Notes: generated from the sequence alone by a model not told the origin. DNA of 64,000 nucleotides from Cricetomys ansorgei (GCA_026225945.1 JAMJFZ010004031.1:1197501-1261500); one strand, 5' to 3'; counted from the first letter of the stretch, positions 21,800 through 34,200 are shown. A program made the numbers and translations.

Positions 21800-22630
21800 C
21801 GAAGCTCTAGAAAAAAGAAAAAATAATGCCCAAGAGGCATTAAGTAATGGCAAGAAGTAATCAAAATCAGGTCTGAAATCAAGAAAACAGAAACAAATAA
21901 AGCCAACAATACAGTAAATCAATGAAAAAAGAGTTGATTCATTGAATAAATCAATAAGACAGACAAAACCTTTGTCAAATTTACTGAAAGGCCGAGAAAG
22001 AATATCCAAATTAACAAAATTAGATACAAAAGGAGAGAGATAACAAAAGACACTGAGGATACCCAGAGAATCATAAGGATATAATTTAAAGCCTATACTC
22101 CACAAAAGTGGAAAATCTAAACAAATGGATAATTTCTTGATATATATCAACTACTAAAGTTAAATCAAGATCAGATAAACAATTTAAACAGGCATTATAA
22201 CTATTAGAAATAGAAGCAGTAATTTAAAAAGTGCCCTGAGCCAGGTGGTTTTAGTGCAGAATTCTACTAGACTTTCAAAGAATTAATGGCAGTACTCTCA
22301 AATTATTCCGCAAAATAGAAACAGAAGGAACATTGTCCAACTCTTTGTAAGAGGTCATAGTTATCCTCATACCTAAACCACGTGAAAAGTAAAGAGAGAA
22401 AAGTAACTATAGCTCAATTTTCATTATGAACATAAATTTTAAAAAATTCTCAAAATACTTGCAAGTTATATACAAGACTTACCAAAACATAAATAAATCA
22501 TAGACTATGATCAAATAGGTTTCATCCCAGAGAGGCAGGGATGATTCAACATACATAAATTGATAAATGTAATCCACAGTATCAACAAACTGAAAGACAA
22601 AACATATGATTATCTCATAAATTGCAGAAT
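21800..22630 (+). pseudogene. LINE-1 ORF2 fragment (start of reverse transcriptase region)
   Basis: This is sense-strand L1 ORF2 DNA, the only plus-strand L1 piece in the window. Nucleotide landmarks in order are 'gagaaagaatatccaaatta', 'acaaaattagatacaaaagg', 'gtactctcaaattattccgc', 'agaaacagaaggaacattgt' and 'gatcaaataggtttcatccc', then 'caacatacataaattgataa'. The last lies upstream of the catalytic segment. In L1 this stretch links the endonuclease to the N-terminal half of reverse transcriptase. The frame is broken by many stops and small indels, and both ends are cut: no endonuclease and no catalytic segment are present. A long open frame on the opposite strand (21791-22150) is only the antisense shadow of this A-rich sequence. 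The element is an inactive, 5'- and 3'-truncated copy. Confidence 0.85.
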
Positions 22631-23517
22631 AAATATTAATATGGATTATCAACTCTTTGAAATTTATTAATTCTTTCATCAATGCTAATTTTCTGATACT
22701 GATAATTGTACTAAATGAGACTAAATTGCATCTTGACTGTAGAAAATCAATTCAAGGTAAAGAAGTCCCTTGTAGGCTGATTCCTTTTAAAATGATTTAA
22801 AATCTATTTGTCTCAAGAGTGTCTCTAGCAAAAAAAAATATTAGTATTGATGAATTGTAGCTAAAAGGTAGTCATAGTTTCTCTAATTCTGAAATTCATA
22901 TTGAGTAGTTTAATCATAGGTAAAATGAAAAAAAATATGTAAAGTTGATATTTTTGAAGTGTGATTTGGTACTCCAAGTAACATATAGTATGGGGTCACA
23001 GTGCAGGTATGCTATCTTATTTCCCCAATATAAGTGACAACCCCCAAAAGCCTATTTATTTTTTGGAACTCTATTGATCATGAGCAATTAATTTAAGTTG
23101 TGTATGTTTTTAAATGCTGCAATATTAGAATTTTCAAGGGCATTCTGTATTGAGACATTTTATAAAATCAAAAAATAAAAATAACTGAACTAGGTAATGA
23201 ATAAATCTATAGGAAATCATAGTCCAGAGACCCAGGATCTCTGACATCAGCAAGAGACAGCTCAGGGGACATTTGCTATTAATGATTTATAGACCAAGGT
23301 AGGAAGGCTTTAAAATAAGAAGGTAAGGTCACATTAAATCACATCTTATCTCTCATTAGACTTTCTTCCCTCACTAATGATGAGGGATGTTTTTCTCCTC
23401 CAACCTTCTGTCCATCCATGCTGGATCCTAATGGCACTGAATGTTTCTCTCCAGGGTAAAATGCTTGAAAGGAAGTGGCTAAATTTTAGCAAATGATTTG
23501 GATTTTAAAAATAAACT
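22631..23517. other. AT-rich DNA, nothing recognised
   Basis: There is no gene. The 3' boundary of the L1 fragment is near 22630, and nothing after it follows ORF2. Confidence 0.5.
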
Positions 23518-23712
23518 TATTTTGGTTTAGAAGTGGCTTGCCTGCATTACGCATGTGTACCGAATGTGTCCTGGTGCCTTCAGAGACCAGAGGAGGGAAC
23601 TGGAGCCCTTGGCACTGGGGTTGCGGATGACTGTGAGCCATCAGAAATGGGTTTTGGAACTAAACCCAGGTCCTCTGAGAGAGCAGCAGTTGTTCTTAAC
23701 CAAGACTTAGTT
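23518..23712 (-). mobile_element. B3/B2-type SINE
   Basis: Antisense landmarks appear in order: 'tcagagaccagaggagggaa', 'ctggagcccttggcactggg', 'gatgactgtgagccatcag', 'ggttttggaactaaacccag' and 'gtcctctgagagagcagc', ending at 'tgttcttaaccaagac'. The tRNA-like head lies at the right end, as expected on minus. Confidence 0.85.
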
Positions 23713-26018
23713 TTAGGTTTTTGTTTCTTTGTTTTATTCATTTATTTTTAACACAGAGTGGAAAATACCATAATAATTTATATTAAAAACTATTTTCTTT
23801 AACCATTGTCACTCATAAAGCAAAGGTTGAAGGCCACATACATTGGCAGTGTTAGTTTGTTAAGTGACTAAAGGCTGTCAACCTACAATTTAATACAAGA
23901 AAGTGTTCATCCTTTAAGAATTTATCAGGAAATTTAAGTACAAACAGGAAATCAGCTAATGTGGTAGTAAAATTAATTATAATGATTGGAAGTAATCAAA
24001 AGACCAAATTAATTACTCATATTAAGTTACATATAAAAAATGCTTCCTATAAAGCCTCAAAATGTGTTCTGAGTCTTGTTTTCTCTAGTGGCAGTTACTT
24101 AAATAGTAAATAATAATACACAATACAATCAATGTAAGTAGTAACTATTTTTGGCAATTATATTCCTTTCAGTGTTACATATTCATTAACTAAACTCAAT
24201 TTACTGATAATGTAGTCATTAAACATGTTTTTGTCCTAAGACTATGCTAGCATCACTCTTCATGGCATTTCCTCCCATGTAAATGCAAATACTTTTTAAC
24301 ACCTTGAATCTGTTTAGTTCAGGAATGAGTTTTCCTCTTTTGTTTTGTTCTGTTGTTTTCTTTTGAACATCTGTCAGTCACTGAGATGATTTGAGACGCA
24401 TCACATCCTTATTGAATATTGTGTTGGAATCCAAGTCTGTTTATTTATAGAGGCTTGTATTGTACCATACAAATGTGTAGAAAAAATATTGTTCTCAAGT
24501 GTTTCTCTTTAGTTATTTTGTGCTTGCTTTTTAATTTGATACGATTGAACCAAACTCTTTCATTATATACAAAGTGAAGGGACAGACTTGTTTCCTGGGA
24601 CTCTTCTCTCTTTTGCATACTATGTGACACAGTATTATCTTTCCCCGTCTTTACAATGAGAAGAATAAATAGAATCAAAATCAGCATGATTAATGTATTG
24701 GCTGCTTCTAAAACTCTAAAATTTGTTTACTTAAAATATTTAACAGTATTGGTGACACAGAAAAAAGAAAAATTGAAAAATTTGCACTTTGGAGTTGGAG
24801 TTGATACATAGGTAACAGTAAATTTTGAGTTTGGATATGGGAGAGATAATTAAGGAGGAAGAGTGGACATACTATCAGGAGTGGAAACATTTATAAAAGT
24901 GTAAGTTAAAGATGTTATATAAGTCATAGGTATATAATGCTCTGGGATATTAAGAGAAAATTACTTTTTTCAAAACCAAGTTCAAAATACAGTAGTCAAC
25001 AGTAAAATCCCTACCTTGATAACTTCCAAGTCTTGTGGAATATGACATAGTTAGTTACTTTGTATGAATGACAAGTAAGACTAGGAGTGAAGAACATATC
25101 CGTTTAAAGAAAAACAAAGTTGTGGAGTAAACAGGTGTGACAATTAATAAAGCAAAAAGGGAAATGTTCTTTCTGTGTTTGATTTGGGAAGGAGAAAAAA
25201 AAATCTCCTTTGAAGATCCACGAAGCTGATTTTTCTGAGGAACAGGAGGGTTAGGTAAAGCAAGAAAGATGTTCTGTGTGTGATGATGAGGAGGGTTATT
25301 GATGCTGCTGAAAGGGCAGATGTTGATGAATCTGAAGATTAAAAGAGATTAAAATGGATTTTGAAAAACTATGATGTTTAAGTTAAAATGGTACATAATA
25401 AGCAAGATAATAAACGTTGACGTTCATATTGACTTGTAAACTGCCAGAAGCAACGAAATCCATTCTTAATATTTTTTTTTTGAAAAATAAAACCATGAAA
25501 ACACAGTCTTAAAGTGTTTTATTGATGTGAGGTAGGCTTTGGAGTATCTCATCATGGTCTGCACAGGTTAAGTTTTAGTGAAACTAAAGGAGTTCACTCT
25601 AACTTCTCCAGGTGTGATGGCTGAGATGAGAAGGTTGTATTCTGAGGATTCTGGCAGGAACTGGAAAGAGAAATCAGGGCTTAAAATTTTCTGCATGAAT
25701 TTTGCTTTCAACCAGATGACCCTCTGGACTGCTGTTCACTCACTAAAAGGTAGCTTTCTTACGTGAAATTAAATACTATGTTCATAGTGGGTTCCCAGGG
25801 TTCTAATCTGCTCACTCCTTGTGTATTTCTAATATTTAGTCAGCAAGAAGTTGCTTATATTTTTTTCAGTTAAGGTGTTGGGAATTCTCTCCTCCCATTT
25901 CCCTCTCGCTCTTCCTCTTGCACTCTTATGTCTTTTCCTTCTCTTTCCTTTTCTTTTAAAAAAAGAATACTTTTTTAATTTTCTCTCTCTCCCTCCCTCT
26001 TCCCCTCCTTTTTTTTTT
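23713..26018. other. AT-rich DNA without recognisable genes
   Basis: There is no gene or nameable repeat. The open frames at 24445-24687, 24708-24890 and 25578-25766 show no motif. A purine/pyrimidine-asymmetric CT-rich stretch lies at 25880-26010, just before the (TG)n of the first B3. Confidence 0.5.
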
Positions 26019-26215
26019 GTGTGTGTGTGTGTGTGTGTGTGTACACATGCATAAACACACATGAATATGGATGTCTGCAGAAACCAAAGACAGTTCCAGA
26101 CATCTTGGCACTGGAGTTACAGCCAGTTGTGAGCTACCTGCATGGGTTCTGGGATCCAAACTCTAGTCCTTTGGAAGAACAGCAAGTGCTCTTAACTACC
26201 GATCCATCTTTTAAT
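26019..26215 (-). mobile_element. B3-type SINE with (TG)n at its 3' side
   Basis: A pure TG run at 26019-26042 is followed by 'cttggcactggagttacagc', 'agttgtgagctacctgcatg', 'ggttctgggatccaaactct' and 'gcaagtgctcttaacta'. This is antisense B3. The TG run is the expanded CA-rich 3' end. Confidence 0.85.
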
Positions 26216-26254
26216 CCTCATTGCTTTCTTTTGGTTGTTTTAATTTTTTTAGAT

Positions 26255-26470
26255 TCATTTATTTTATTTTTCATGTACAACTGTTTTGCATGCATGTATG
26301 TATGTATATCACATGTGAGCTGGGTGACTGCACAGGTCAGAAGAGAGGAACAGATCCCCTGCAACTGGAGTTATGAATGACAGCTATTGTGTGGTAACTG
26401 AAACTAAAGCTAGGCTTCTCTGTAAGAGCAATAAGTGCTCTTAAAGGCTGAGCCATCTCCCCAGATCCAC
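26255..26470 (-). mobile_element. B3-type SINE, second of a tandem pair
   Basis: It reads 'gattcatttattttattttt' then 'catgtatgtatgtatat', 'cacaggtcagaagagaggaa', 'cagatcccctgcaactggag' and 'aataagtgctcttaaaggct', ending 'gagccatctccccaga'. It has the same strand as the copy 40 bases upstream but differs in sequence, so it is probably an independent insertion. Confidence 0.85.
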
Positions 26471-27802
26471 CCTTTACTCTTTATAATATATCTAGCTTTA
26501 CAGATTAAGCACCTTATATAAAAATATACTACTTAAAACCATTAACATAAAACCAATTTCAAAAAGATTTGTAAGAAAAACAATTTTGAAGCAAAACAAG
26601 TAATGCCTTGACTTTTGCATACAACAGAAAATGTCTTAATGTGTCATTGATTTTGCCACCATACATCTAAACACAGGGGGAGAAAAAAACTATGTTGTTT
26701 TATGAGTAAACGTCTATAAACTTTATAACTTTATTTTCAAAAAGAATGCCAGGAAAGTTATATCTGTTAGATGTGAATTTTTGAAGATATTGCTTCTCTT
26801 CTTGTTGACATGATGGTCAAAATCTTTGCTAGTTGATTCTGCTGCTTCTGGGGTGTATTTTTGTTAATTTCTCTTCACATCATTTTGAATTAACACTTGG
26901 TATCAAGAACTCAAAATTGCCTTGAAATTTATATGGGATCATCCTATTAGATGTGATAGATGTGATAGGCTATCACAAAATCATTTACTAATAACATTAA
27001 GCAGATATTTTTTCCTCTAGCTGTAGATAAGATTAAGGAATAACTTTTCAATAACAGGAAATAAAATTTGAGCTATCACCTTTTGATTTTTATTTTCCCA
27101 AAATGAACAAGTCCCTGGTAGACACTAGATTGAGAGTGAGCTTAATATAATTATGTACCTGTGAAATTATTACCAGCTCTGACAGAAATGCCTCTGAGAA
27201 ATTTAACAACTTAATTAATGTCAAAGAAGCTTATATGTCTTTTTAAGGGAAAGAAAAAGACCAGAGGAGAAAAATCTGTGCATAGTAGTATTTCTTTATT
27301 TTGATTGTCCTCCTGAAACAATGATGTATATAGTACATATTATCTAACTAATAAAGGCAGATAAGTAAAATGTAGATTTTTAACGAAAACAATCAGTTAA
27401 CACACAGTGAAATCAAGAACAATTCTCAAGTGAAATCAAGAGCAATGCCTTTCAAAACAATAACACCTATATTCTTCATGAACTTTGTATAATCTAGACT
27501 TTGTATATTAGAAGTAAAGTTGTGGGGGGTATTTTTGTATAAAAATTTAGAGGTAGTGCAATTGTCAAAATAGATTTAGTTCTTGCAATTCAGCTTAACT
27601 CAGTCAGCCTTGGGGATAACCAAAATGGATTTTGAAATGACAGAAAGTTATACTTACAATAACATGACAAAAAAAAAAATCCCTGATAAATTAGTCAGAA
27701 ATTAATTAATTTAATTAATCAGAATGGAATAAAATTAATAGTTTAAATAATAATAAATATTACTTTTTTCTTTTATTGTTTATGTGATGTGGTGTGTATA
27801 TG

Positions 27803-27803
<1 letters not shown>
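26471..27803. other. AT-rich DNA, nothing recognised
   Basis: There is no gene. A local duplication of 'aagtgaaatcaagagcaat'-like sequence occurs at about 27408-27447, and AATTAATT-rich DNA lies at 27690-27725. Confidence 0.5.

Positions 27804-27848
<45 letters not shown>
27804..27848. repeat. (TG)n microsatellite
   Basis: This is an uninterrupted TG run of about 22 units. Confidence 0.95.
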
Positions 27849-27850
<2 letters not shown>

Positions 27851-28144
27851 AGGCTAGCGCAGGCATGTGTATCTCTTGGCACATATGTGAATGTAAGATG
27901 ACTTTCTGGAATTGGTAGACTTTCCTCCAAAGGTAGAATGGACTATGGGAATTTAAAAAGAGAACTTCTGCATCTTTCCAAGACCAGAGTCACAAAATAG
28001 AGAGAAACTTAAGAAGCCAGTAAGCAGTAATGAAAAAAATCTGCATACATTTGTGCATTCTAAATCGCAGCAAAAAAATACTTTCCAGGACTCATCTAGG
28101 AAGATATTGCACATAAACTCAAAAAGACATGGCCAATTATTTTC
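27849..28144. other. Non-coding DNA, nothing recognised
   Basis: The sequence next to the TG run may be a worn SINE, but no landmark is clear enough to name one. Confidence 0.4.
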
Positions 28145-28440
28145 TTTATTTCATTTTCTTTATAGATTTTTTTTTAATCAATCGATCTGTTCTTTTTATA
28201 TTTACATCCTCTTCCTATCTCCCTCCTATCCATAACAAATCGTGCACACCTCACCACTGATAATAGTTCCTTTCTCAGATTCATGACTTCCAGTTTTGTT
28301 TTATGACCTATTTAGTATAACCAACACCATAAATATGCACATTGGAGCATGGTGGGATCACTGATTGGTACACAACTGAAAATGGTGACTTATCTATCTA
28401 TTCTCTAGAGTCAATCAGCAACAAAGAGTTCAGCAGTGAA
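28145..28440 (-). mobile_element. LINE-1 3' end fragment (Lx-type)
   Basis: A poly-T edge at 28168-28177 is followed by 'acatcctcttcctatctccc' and 'cacctcaccactgataatag', then 'cacattggagcatggtggga' and 'tctctagagtcaatcagcaa'. This is the antisense order of a rodent L1 3' end with a complemented poly-A tail. Confidence 0.65.
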
Positions 28441-28499
28441 TATTTGAGACCCTGAGCACTTCCTCCAGACCTAGTTGTTGACTTTCACAGTTTCTAAGA

Positions 28500-28703
28500 A
28501 TTAATTTACATTCGTTTGTGTATACGTGTGTGTGCTGTGTACGTGGATATATGAGCATATGTTTGAATGTGCTTTCAGAGGCCAGATCCCCTGGAGCTGG
28601 AGTTATAGACAACCAGGAACCGCCAGCTATGGGTACTAGGAATCAAACTCCTATCCTCTGGGAGAGCAGTATGTTCTTTTAACCATTGTTGCCCTCTCTA
28701 GCT
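28500..28703 (-). mobile_element. B3-type SINE
   Basis: Antisense B3 landmarks are 'gctttcagaggccagatccc', 'ctggagctggagttatagac', 'gggtactaggaatcaaactc', 'ctatcctctgggagagcagt' and 'tcttttaaccattgttgccc'. Confidence 0.85.
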
Positions 28704-29806
28704 TAAATGAGATATTGTTTATTTAACTATTTATTTTCTTTATAAAAATATTTTTAACAATATAGTTAAGACTTGTAGCTACTTGCTCTAAATCATACCA
28801 AGTAACAGATAATTAAAAAAAAAAGTAGGATAAAATTTCTCTAAACCAATTAAAATTTATTATTTTGTTGGGTTAAATATTAAATATCCATGGAATATTG
28901 GAAGTATTCACTAACTCTATTCCTTAGAATATAAGTCCTAAACAATTAGAACATTCTTTCCCCCTACAACTTCCTTTGTTTCCTTCCTCACTTTGCTTTT
29001 TAAAAACTATTTTTCAAAGTTTAGTTTTTTCAAATATCTTCAGAGTTACAACTGAAGTTGATAATGAGTTTCCATAGATTCTTCAAGTTCTTTATCTAAA
29101 TTGATGCTTAAACTAATTTTCTAGTTGTTTTGGAAACCAGCGCTACTGGTTGGTAATTGTGTAAGATGGAGGTCGTCGTCCTTATTCCTTCTTTTACTTC
29201 CTAATAACCTGTTCACCTGGGTGCTGCGGTTTGAGTAAGCGGCAGTTTTTTTTTTTACCTCGTTAACAAATATTTGCTGAATTTAAATTATATGTTGGAT
29301 TATGACCTGTGTATGGATAGCTTACATATCAAGATAAAAACATAAAAACATAACTGAAATACTTACGCACACAACTCACTGTTGTTTGATGCAGGTAAGT
29401 GAAAGCTTAGTATCACAAATGGTGTCCTATAAAGCACTAACTAGAATAATCCTATTGCCAGCTTCTCTTCCATCTGTGTGGCTTTTGCCACATCACCTGC
29501 CTGGGCCACTGGAATATGAAAGCTGATAGTTACAAATTCAAGCTTAACCTAGCCAGAGGTGAGCCTTCTTGTTCCTTTTATTGAGTTTTTTTTTTTTTTA
29601 ACCCATAAGAAAGATTTGTCTTGAGTCTCCCATTTGCCTAATAGAGTAAGAGATCCTGAGTAGAGATGTCTCTACTTAAACCTTTGTCACTACTCCTTGC
29701 ATACAGAATTAATACAAGAGACCAACAGATTCCTAAGAATGACAGCTGGTACTTTATACTACTGAGAATTTGTAGTTTGTTTTATATAATTAATAAATTC
29801 TACTCT
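28704..29806. other. AT-rich DNA, nothing recognised
   Basis: There is no gene. A small GC-richer patch with several CpGs lies at 29125-29245 ('ggaggtcgtcgtcc', 'gctgcggtttgagtaagcgg'). Poly-T runs occur at 29247 and 29588. Confidence 0.5.
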
Positions 29807-29946
29807 TAGCTGGGCTGTGGTGGCACACACCTTTAACCTCAGCACTTGGGAGGCAGAGGCAGCCAGATTTCTGTGAGTTCAAGATGAGCCTGGTCTACAG
29901 AGTGAGTTCCAGGACAGCCAATTACAACAGAGAAGCCCTGTCTCAA
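29807..29946 (+). mobile_element. B1 SINE
   Basis: Sense B1 landmarks are 'agctgggctgtggtggcaca', 'cacttgggaggcagaggcag', 'gagcctggtctacagagtga', 'gttccaggacagccaattac' and 'agaagccctgtctcaa'. It is full length, with a C-rich tail in place of pure A. Confidence 0.95.
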
Positions 29947-30664
29947 CCACCACCCCCCCAATCCACTCTTTGTTTGATATGTATTGAAAATATATATCAT
30001 AAACACAATATATTCCATACCACAGAAAAGCTCAGTATCATCAAAATTTGATTCTAAAATATTCAAGCCTATGGTATCCACAGTAATTGGCCTTTTAACT
30101 TTTTAAATCTACTTTTCCACAGATTTATTCTGAGGCACTTATAGTCTGGTGACAACAATTTAGAAATTTTGTTCAACAAGTTATTTAAGTAACTTTCTTT
30201 CACTCAATCCTTGGTATAATAATATACATGAGGGAGTACCAGGCTGGTTATTAACATCACATTTGACATACATTTTTAAGGATGCACGTACATATTAGAA
30301 AGAAGTCGAAGGCATCATGTTTTAGGCTAAGTAAAAGCTCAGAGTCAATGAAAGTACACTTCCCATTATATTAACTGTTAGTGACTACAACATAAGGGAT
30401 CTTAAACACTGTTCAGGTAGTGTACCATATTTTCCAATCCTTTTCTTCTGCTTCTATTGTACTGTATTCTTCCTATAGACTCCAATTTAAACAACAGATA
30501 GATAATACTGTAAAAGAATTATGTATTTTCACCTCTGCACCAGCCCACTGCCTCTGGCTGTGTCTACATTCTACAATCTCTCTGGATTTATGTACATACT
30601 GTCCCTATGCTCAACACTGAGTCATAATCTTAGAAACAACTTCCCCCACAAGTCCCTCCCTTAA

Positions 30665-30705
<41 letters not shown>

Positions 30706-31439
30706 CACACCATTATAAAGGAACAAAAAACAAACAAACAAAAAAACCAAAAACAAAAAACAAAAACTTATAACTGGCAATAACTTTGGAAGACAATCCT
30801 AAGAAAGAGCATAAAGGAATGGAGAAAATGGTATGGAAAGAATAAAATCAACATGATTGCCACTGCCACTCTGGGTATGCACAGTCAACCTGCTGTGTGA
30901 ACTTCAAGAGATTTGTGTAGATCATATAACTGCCCCAATGAAAAATTTGGAAGTTGGAGTATTACATCGAAACTAAGCTCACTCAAGTTTGTCCCTATGG
31001 ATGTTGTCCTGCACCTACCTCCATGCCTGCTACACCCCAGAGTATGCTTGATGTTAGCAGAGAGCCTTCTGAGATATCAGCCACATCTGAGGAAGAAAGC
31101 AGTGTTCACTGTTGCTGTGCAGTGAAAGGAAAGTAGAACAGTGGTCAATGTTCTTGCTCCAGCGTCCACTTTTCCACTTCCCCTGTTCAAGTCTGTCTAC
31201 TGAAACACGGAACACGTTAGGACTCATGCAATCTTCCTACCTCAGCTTCCCAAGTGATGGAAACACAAGTGATGACATTCAAATAGCTAAGGGGAAAAGT
31301 CAAGACAGAATTGACAGCTGATATTTAAGTTGAAAATAATGACTCAGCGGTGTTAATAAAAGTCCATAATTGATTTTTTCAATGTATTTATTAATCACAA
31401 GTCATGACAAATCTCTCTACTGAGTCTCTCTTAAGTTTG
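29947..31439. other. Non-coding DNA without recognisable genes
   Basis: There is no supported gene. The stretch 30850-31330 is less AT-rich, and two overlapping open frames (30913-31125 and 30954-31136) use different phases without any motif, so neither is trusted. Confidence 0.5.
30665..30710. repeat. (CA)n microsatellite followed by CAAA-rich tract
   Basis: A CA run with one 'aaa' interruption is followed at 30722-30770 by AAAAAC/CAAA units. It may be the tail of a lost retroposon. Confidence 0.95.
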
Positions 31440-31670
31440 AAATGACTGTGAATTCCAAACTGAGAACCATGAACTGAGAGCCTTGAACTGAGAACCATGA
31501 ACTATTTCTGAACTGATTGCTTCCTTTTGCATCTGGAGAGCTGGAACTAAAAGCATCCATTACCATTGCCTTCTGATTTGATTATTTAAAGTGTGTGTTG
31601 CATTCCAGCTGGATCACACAAGCCTTGAATGTGATCCTTTCCCAGAGCAGACATGTTGCTGGATTAAAAG
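31440..31670 (-). repeat. GTCAG-rich unclassified repeat, copy C (5' part)
   Basis: The minus strand shares the diagnostic block with the other copies: 'aaaggatcacattcaaggct' then 'tgtgtgatccagctggaatg'. It then diverges into a 14-base tandem repeat, 'aactgagaaccatg' on plus, three units at 31458-31499. The 3' half of the family is missing. Confidence 0.55.
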
Positions 31671-33879
31671 ATTAAATATTCCTCTACATTATACTGAAGG
31701 ACTGAGTCTTTTAATTGACTTTCAACATTAGTTCTTTGATCCCTTAGTAAACACATTAGCAATGCTTGACTTACACGGTTGCTCTCATTCATAACACATT
31801 TCCTGCAAATTCCTGGAAAACCCACATTGGCCAACTTTCTCTTCCTTTTCCTAGGCCACTTAGCACTCTTCATGTCTCAATCTTTATACTTTCTTAAAAC
31901 CTAAATTAACATCTACTTGCCACAATCCACTTAGACATTTAGATATTTTGGAGTAGACTCCCAGTTGCTTACCTTGCTTTTGCCTCTGTTTCTCTCTACT
32001 CTAAATTTCACATAGGAGTCAGTGGCATACTGCTAAACAGGTCATGGGTTGTCTCTTAAAATTTCCAAGTACGTATAAGATCCAAGTGATCTTGCTCTTT
32101 TGATCACATTCATCTACAAGCATCTTATAATTTTCTCTGGTCAGTGAACATACCGACTTCTTATCTTTTCCTCAATGCAATGGATGTATTCCTGAACCAG
32201 GTTTTGGCATTTTAAAGTTCTCACTACATTTAATGCACTTTTCCTGACAATTCAATATACTTACAGAGCCCATTCCTTTTTATGTTGAGGTAATTACTTG
32301 TGTCATATTTTCAGTGAGCCCTTCTAGATCACTTCACCTGAAATTTCCACAGCCTCCTATCTACACATAAGCATAGCCTGTACATTTCCTTTTGTAGTTT
32401 TTGCGTAGTAAACTTAGGGCAGTCACACAATATCATTAATTTAAAATTTAAAAAAGAATGAATGAGAACCGCATGGAACATGTGACCATCTGAGAAACTG
32501 CAAACATTTTCACACTATTGTTACAAAATTACTTCTAGTCTTAATTTCAGTTTTCTTAGTTTGTGCTTTTACTGTTTGGTGTCATATATCCTATTATTTT
32601 GTTGTTTGACTTGCCTAAGCTAGAATTTTCAAATATTCATTAGTTTTACTGATTCTTTTAAAACATATTTTTGATTGTCTATTGCATTGTATACCTGGAA
32701 ACTTCTTTTGTAATAACTTGGATCCTCTAGGAAGCATTCTCATAAGCAGGGTCAGCCAAAGAGATTTATTCTTTTCAAAGCACATGAATTAAGAAGTGAG
32801 AAAGGAGAGTGGGGAAGTCTGAAGGCCAAGAAGAAGGTCTCAAGACTACACTTCATACATATGTCAAAATCTGCTTGCAATTCTAATCAAGGTCCTTCAT
32901 CAGAGAATGTAAATATTAATGATATTCCCAGTCTTTGGAAACAAGATTACTCTGGAGGGGGACTCCCCAGTAGGAGGAGTTATGCCTGACTTTCTTGTCC
33001 CTCTCAGCTGTTTGTTGTGGTTCCCAAAACACTTGGCTTCAGTGGAAAAGCTGAGACTAATCTCAAAGAGCGGCATTTGGGACACTTGCAGGTAACCTCT
33101 GGCAAGGCAGTCACTTATCAGCAAAGCTCTCAAGAGCATTTTCTATTACATTCTATTTTAAATATTAACACATTTCTTCAAATTCTGTAAAATAATTTTG
33201 TTGATCCCCCTGCCCCCTATACATAACATAAAGTTGAAAACAGGAAGACAATGCATTATTTTAATTTGCATACTTCTGAAACGTGTGTTCTAAATACAAA
33301 TAAGCGAAGACAAGTTGCCCTCCTGCCCATTCTCAACAGTTTTTAGCCCTGACTTCCTCCTTTCTCTTTCATACCTGTCAGGCTCATGTCAAATTCTTTA
33401 CCTGTACACCTAACCTGCTTTGTGTCTGTTGGATTTCTACCCTTAGAGTGCAGATATACATTCTAAACAAGGACCCGCTGGTTTGAATAAATAACTCAGT
33501 TCCTGTGCTGTTTCTTTCTACAACTCACACTGGGTTAATATTCAGGAAAAAAAATCCTCCGTCATCATTATCCTTCCTTGTGGAAAATGAGTGTGATGCT
33601 TGGGTCTAGAGACAAGTCTCTTGTCACCATGACATGACAAGTATGAAGAAAAAGAGAACAACCCAAGGGTAAGGAAAACACAGAAACTATGTCCACAATG
33701 AAATCTTTGAGCGTCCTGCCACAAGAAAAATAAACTCTTGAATGGTTTATGAATTTTTTGTTACCTCTTAGAAATTTTAAAGTACACCAAATTAATATAC
33801 TTACAGCACAGAACTTGGTTGTATTATTTAGTTTATAATAAAGTGTTATACTATATATTTAATATTTGTATATGTACAT
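31671..33879. other. Non-coding DNA without recognisable genes
   Basis: There is no supported gene. 32720-33140 is GC-richer, and its edge ('cagggtcagccaaagagatt' followed by 'tattc') recalls the ends of some rodent repeats, but I cannot name it. 33340-33530 contains 'ttgaataaataactcagttc', a polyadenylation-like string in DNA that could be an old LTR. Confidence 0.45.
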
Positions 33880-33927
33880 TATATAAATATATATATACAT
33901 ATATATGTGTGTGTGTATATATATATC

Positions 33928-33966
<39 letters not shown>
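33880..33966. repeat. (TA)n / (TG)n compound microsatellite
   Basis: Alternating TA and TG stretches end in a pure TA run at 33935-33966. The overlapping Y/I-rich open frame is an artefact of it. Confidence 0.92.
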
Positions 33967-33969
<3 letters not shown>

Positions 33970-34074
33970 CATTTACATGTACTGAGAATTTTAATTCCAC
34001 TTACCAGCTCAAGTCTAGATGAAAGAACACCATCACCATGTATAATAGTTAACCATATGTGAGTGTCTTTATTT

Positions 34075-34200
34075 ATTTAAATATATTTTTACCTTTAGAG
34101 ATTATAATATAATTACATCATTTCCTTCTTCCCTGTCCTCCGTCCAAACCCTCCCATGTACCTTCACACCATTTCTTTTTAAAGAAAGGGTTATAGTTTT
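34075..34200 (-). mobile_element. LINE-1 3' end fragment
   Basis: A T-rich edge is followed by 'atataattacatcatttcct' and 'tcttccctgtcctccgtcca', then 'aaccctcccatgtacctt'. This is the same pattern as the L1 3' ends at 2.5 and 28.1 kb. Confidence 0.5.

Noticed and set aside
21791..22150. 119-codon minus-strand frame with hydrophobic stretches
   Set aside because: It is the complement of A-rich L1 ORF2 sequence on plus.
25829..26159. Lys/Arg-rich and His/Thr-rich frames
   Set aside because: They read CT-rich DNA and the (TG)n run of the B3 SINE.
33819..34022. Y/I-rich 67-codon frame
   Set aside because: It is the translation of the TA/TG microsatellite.
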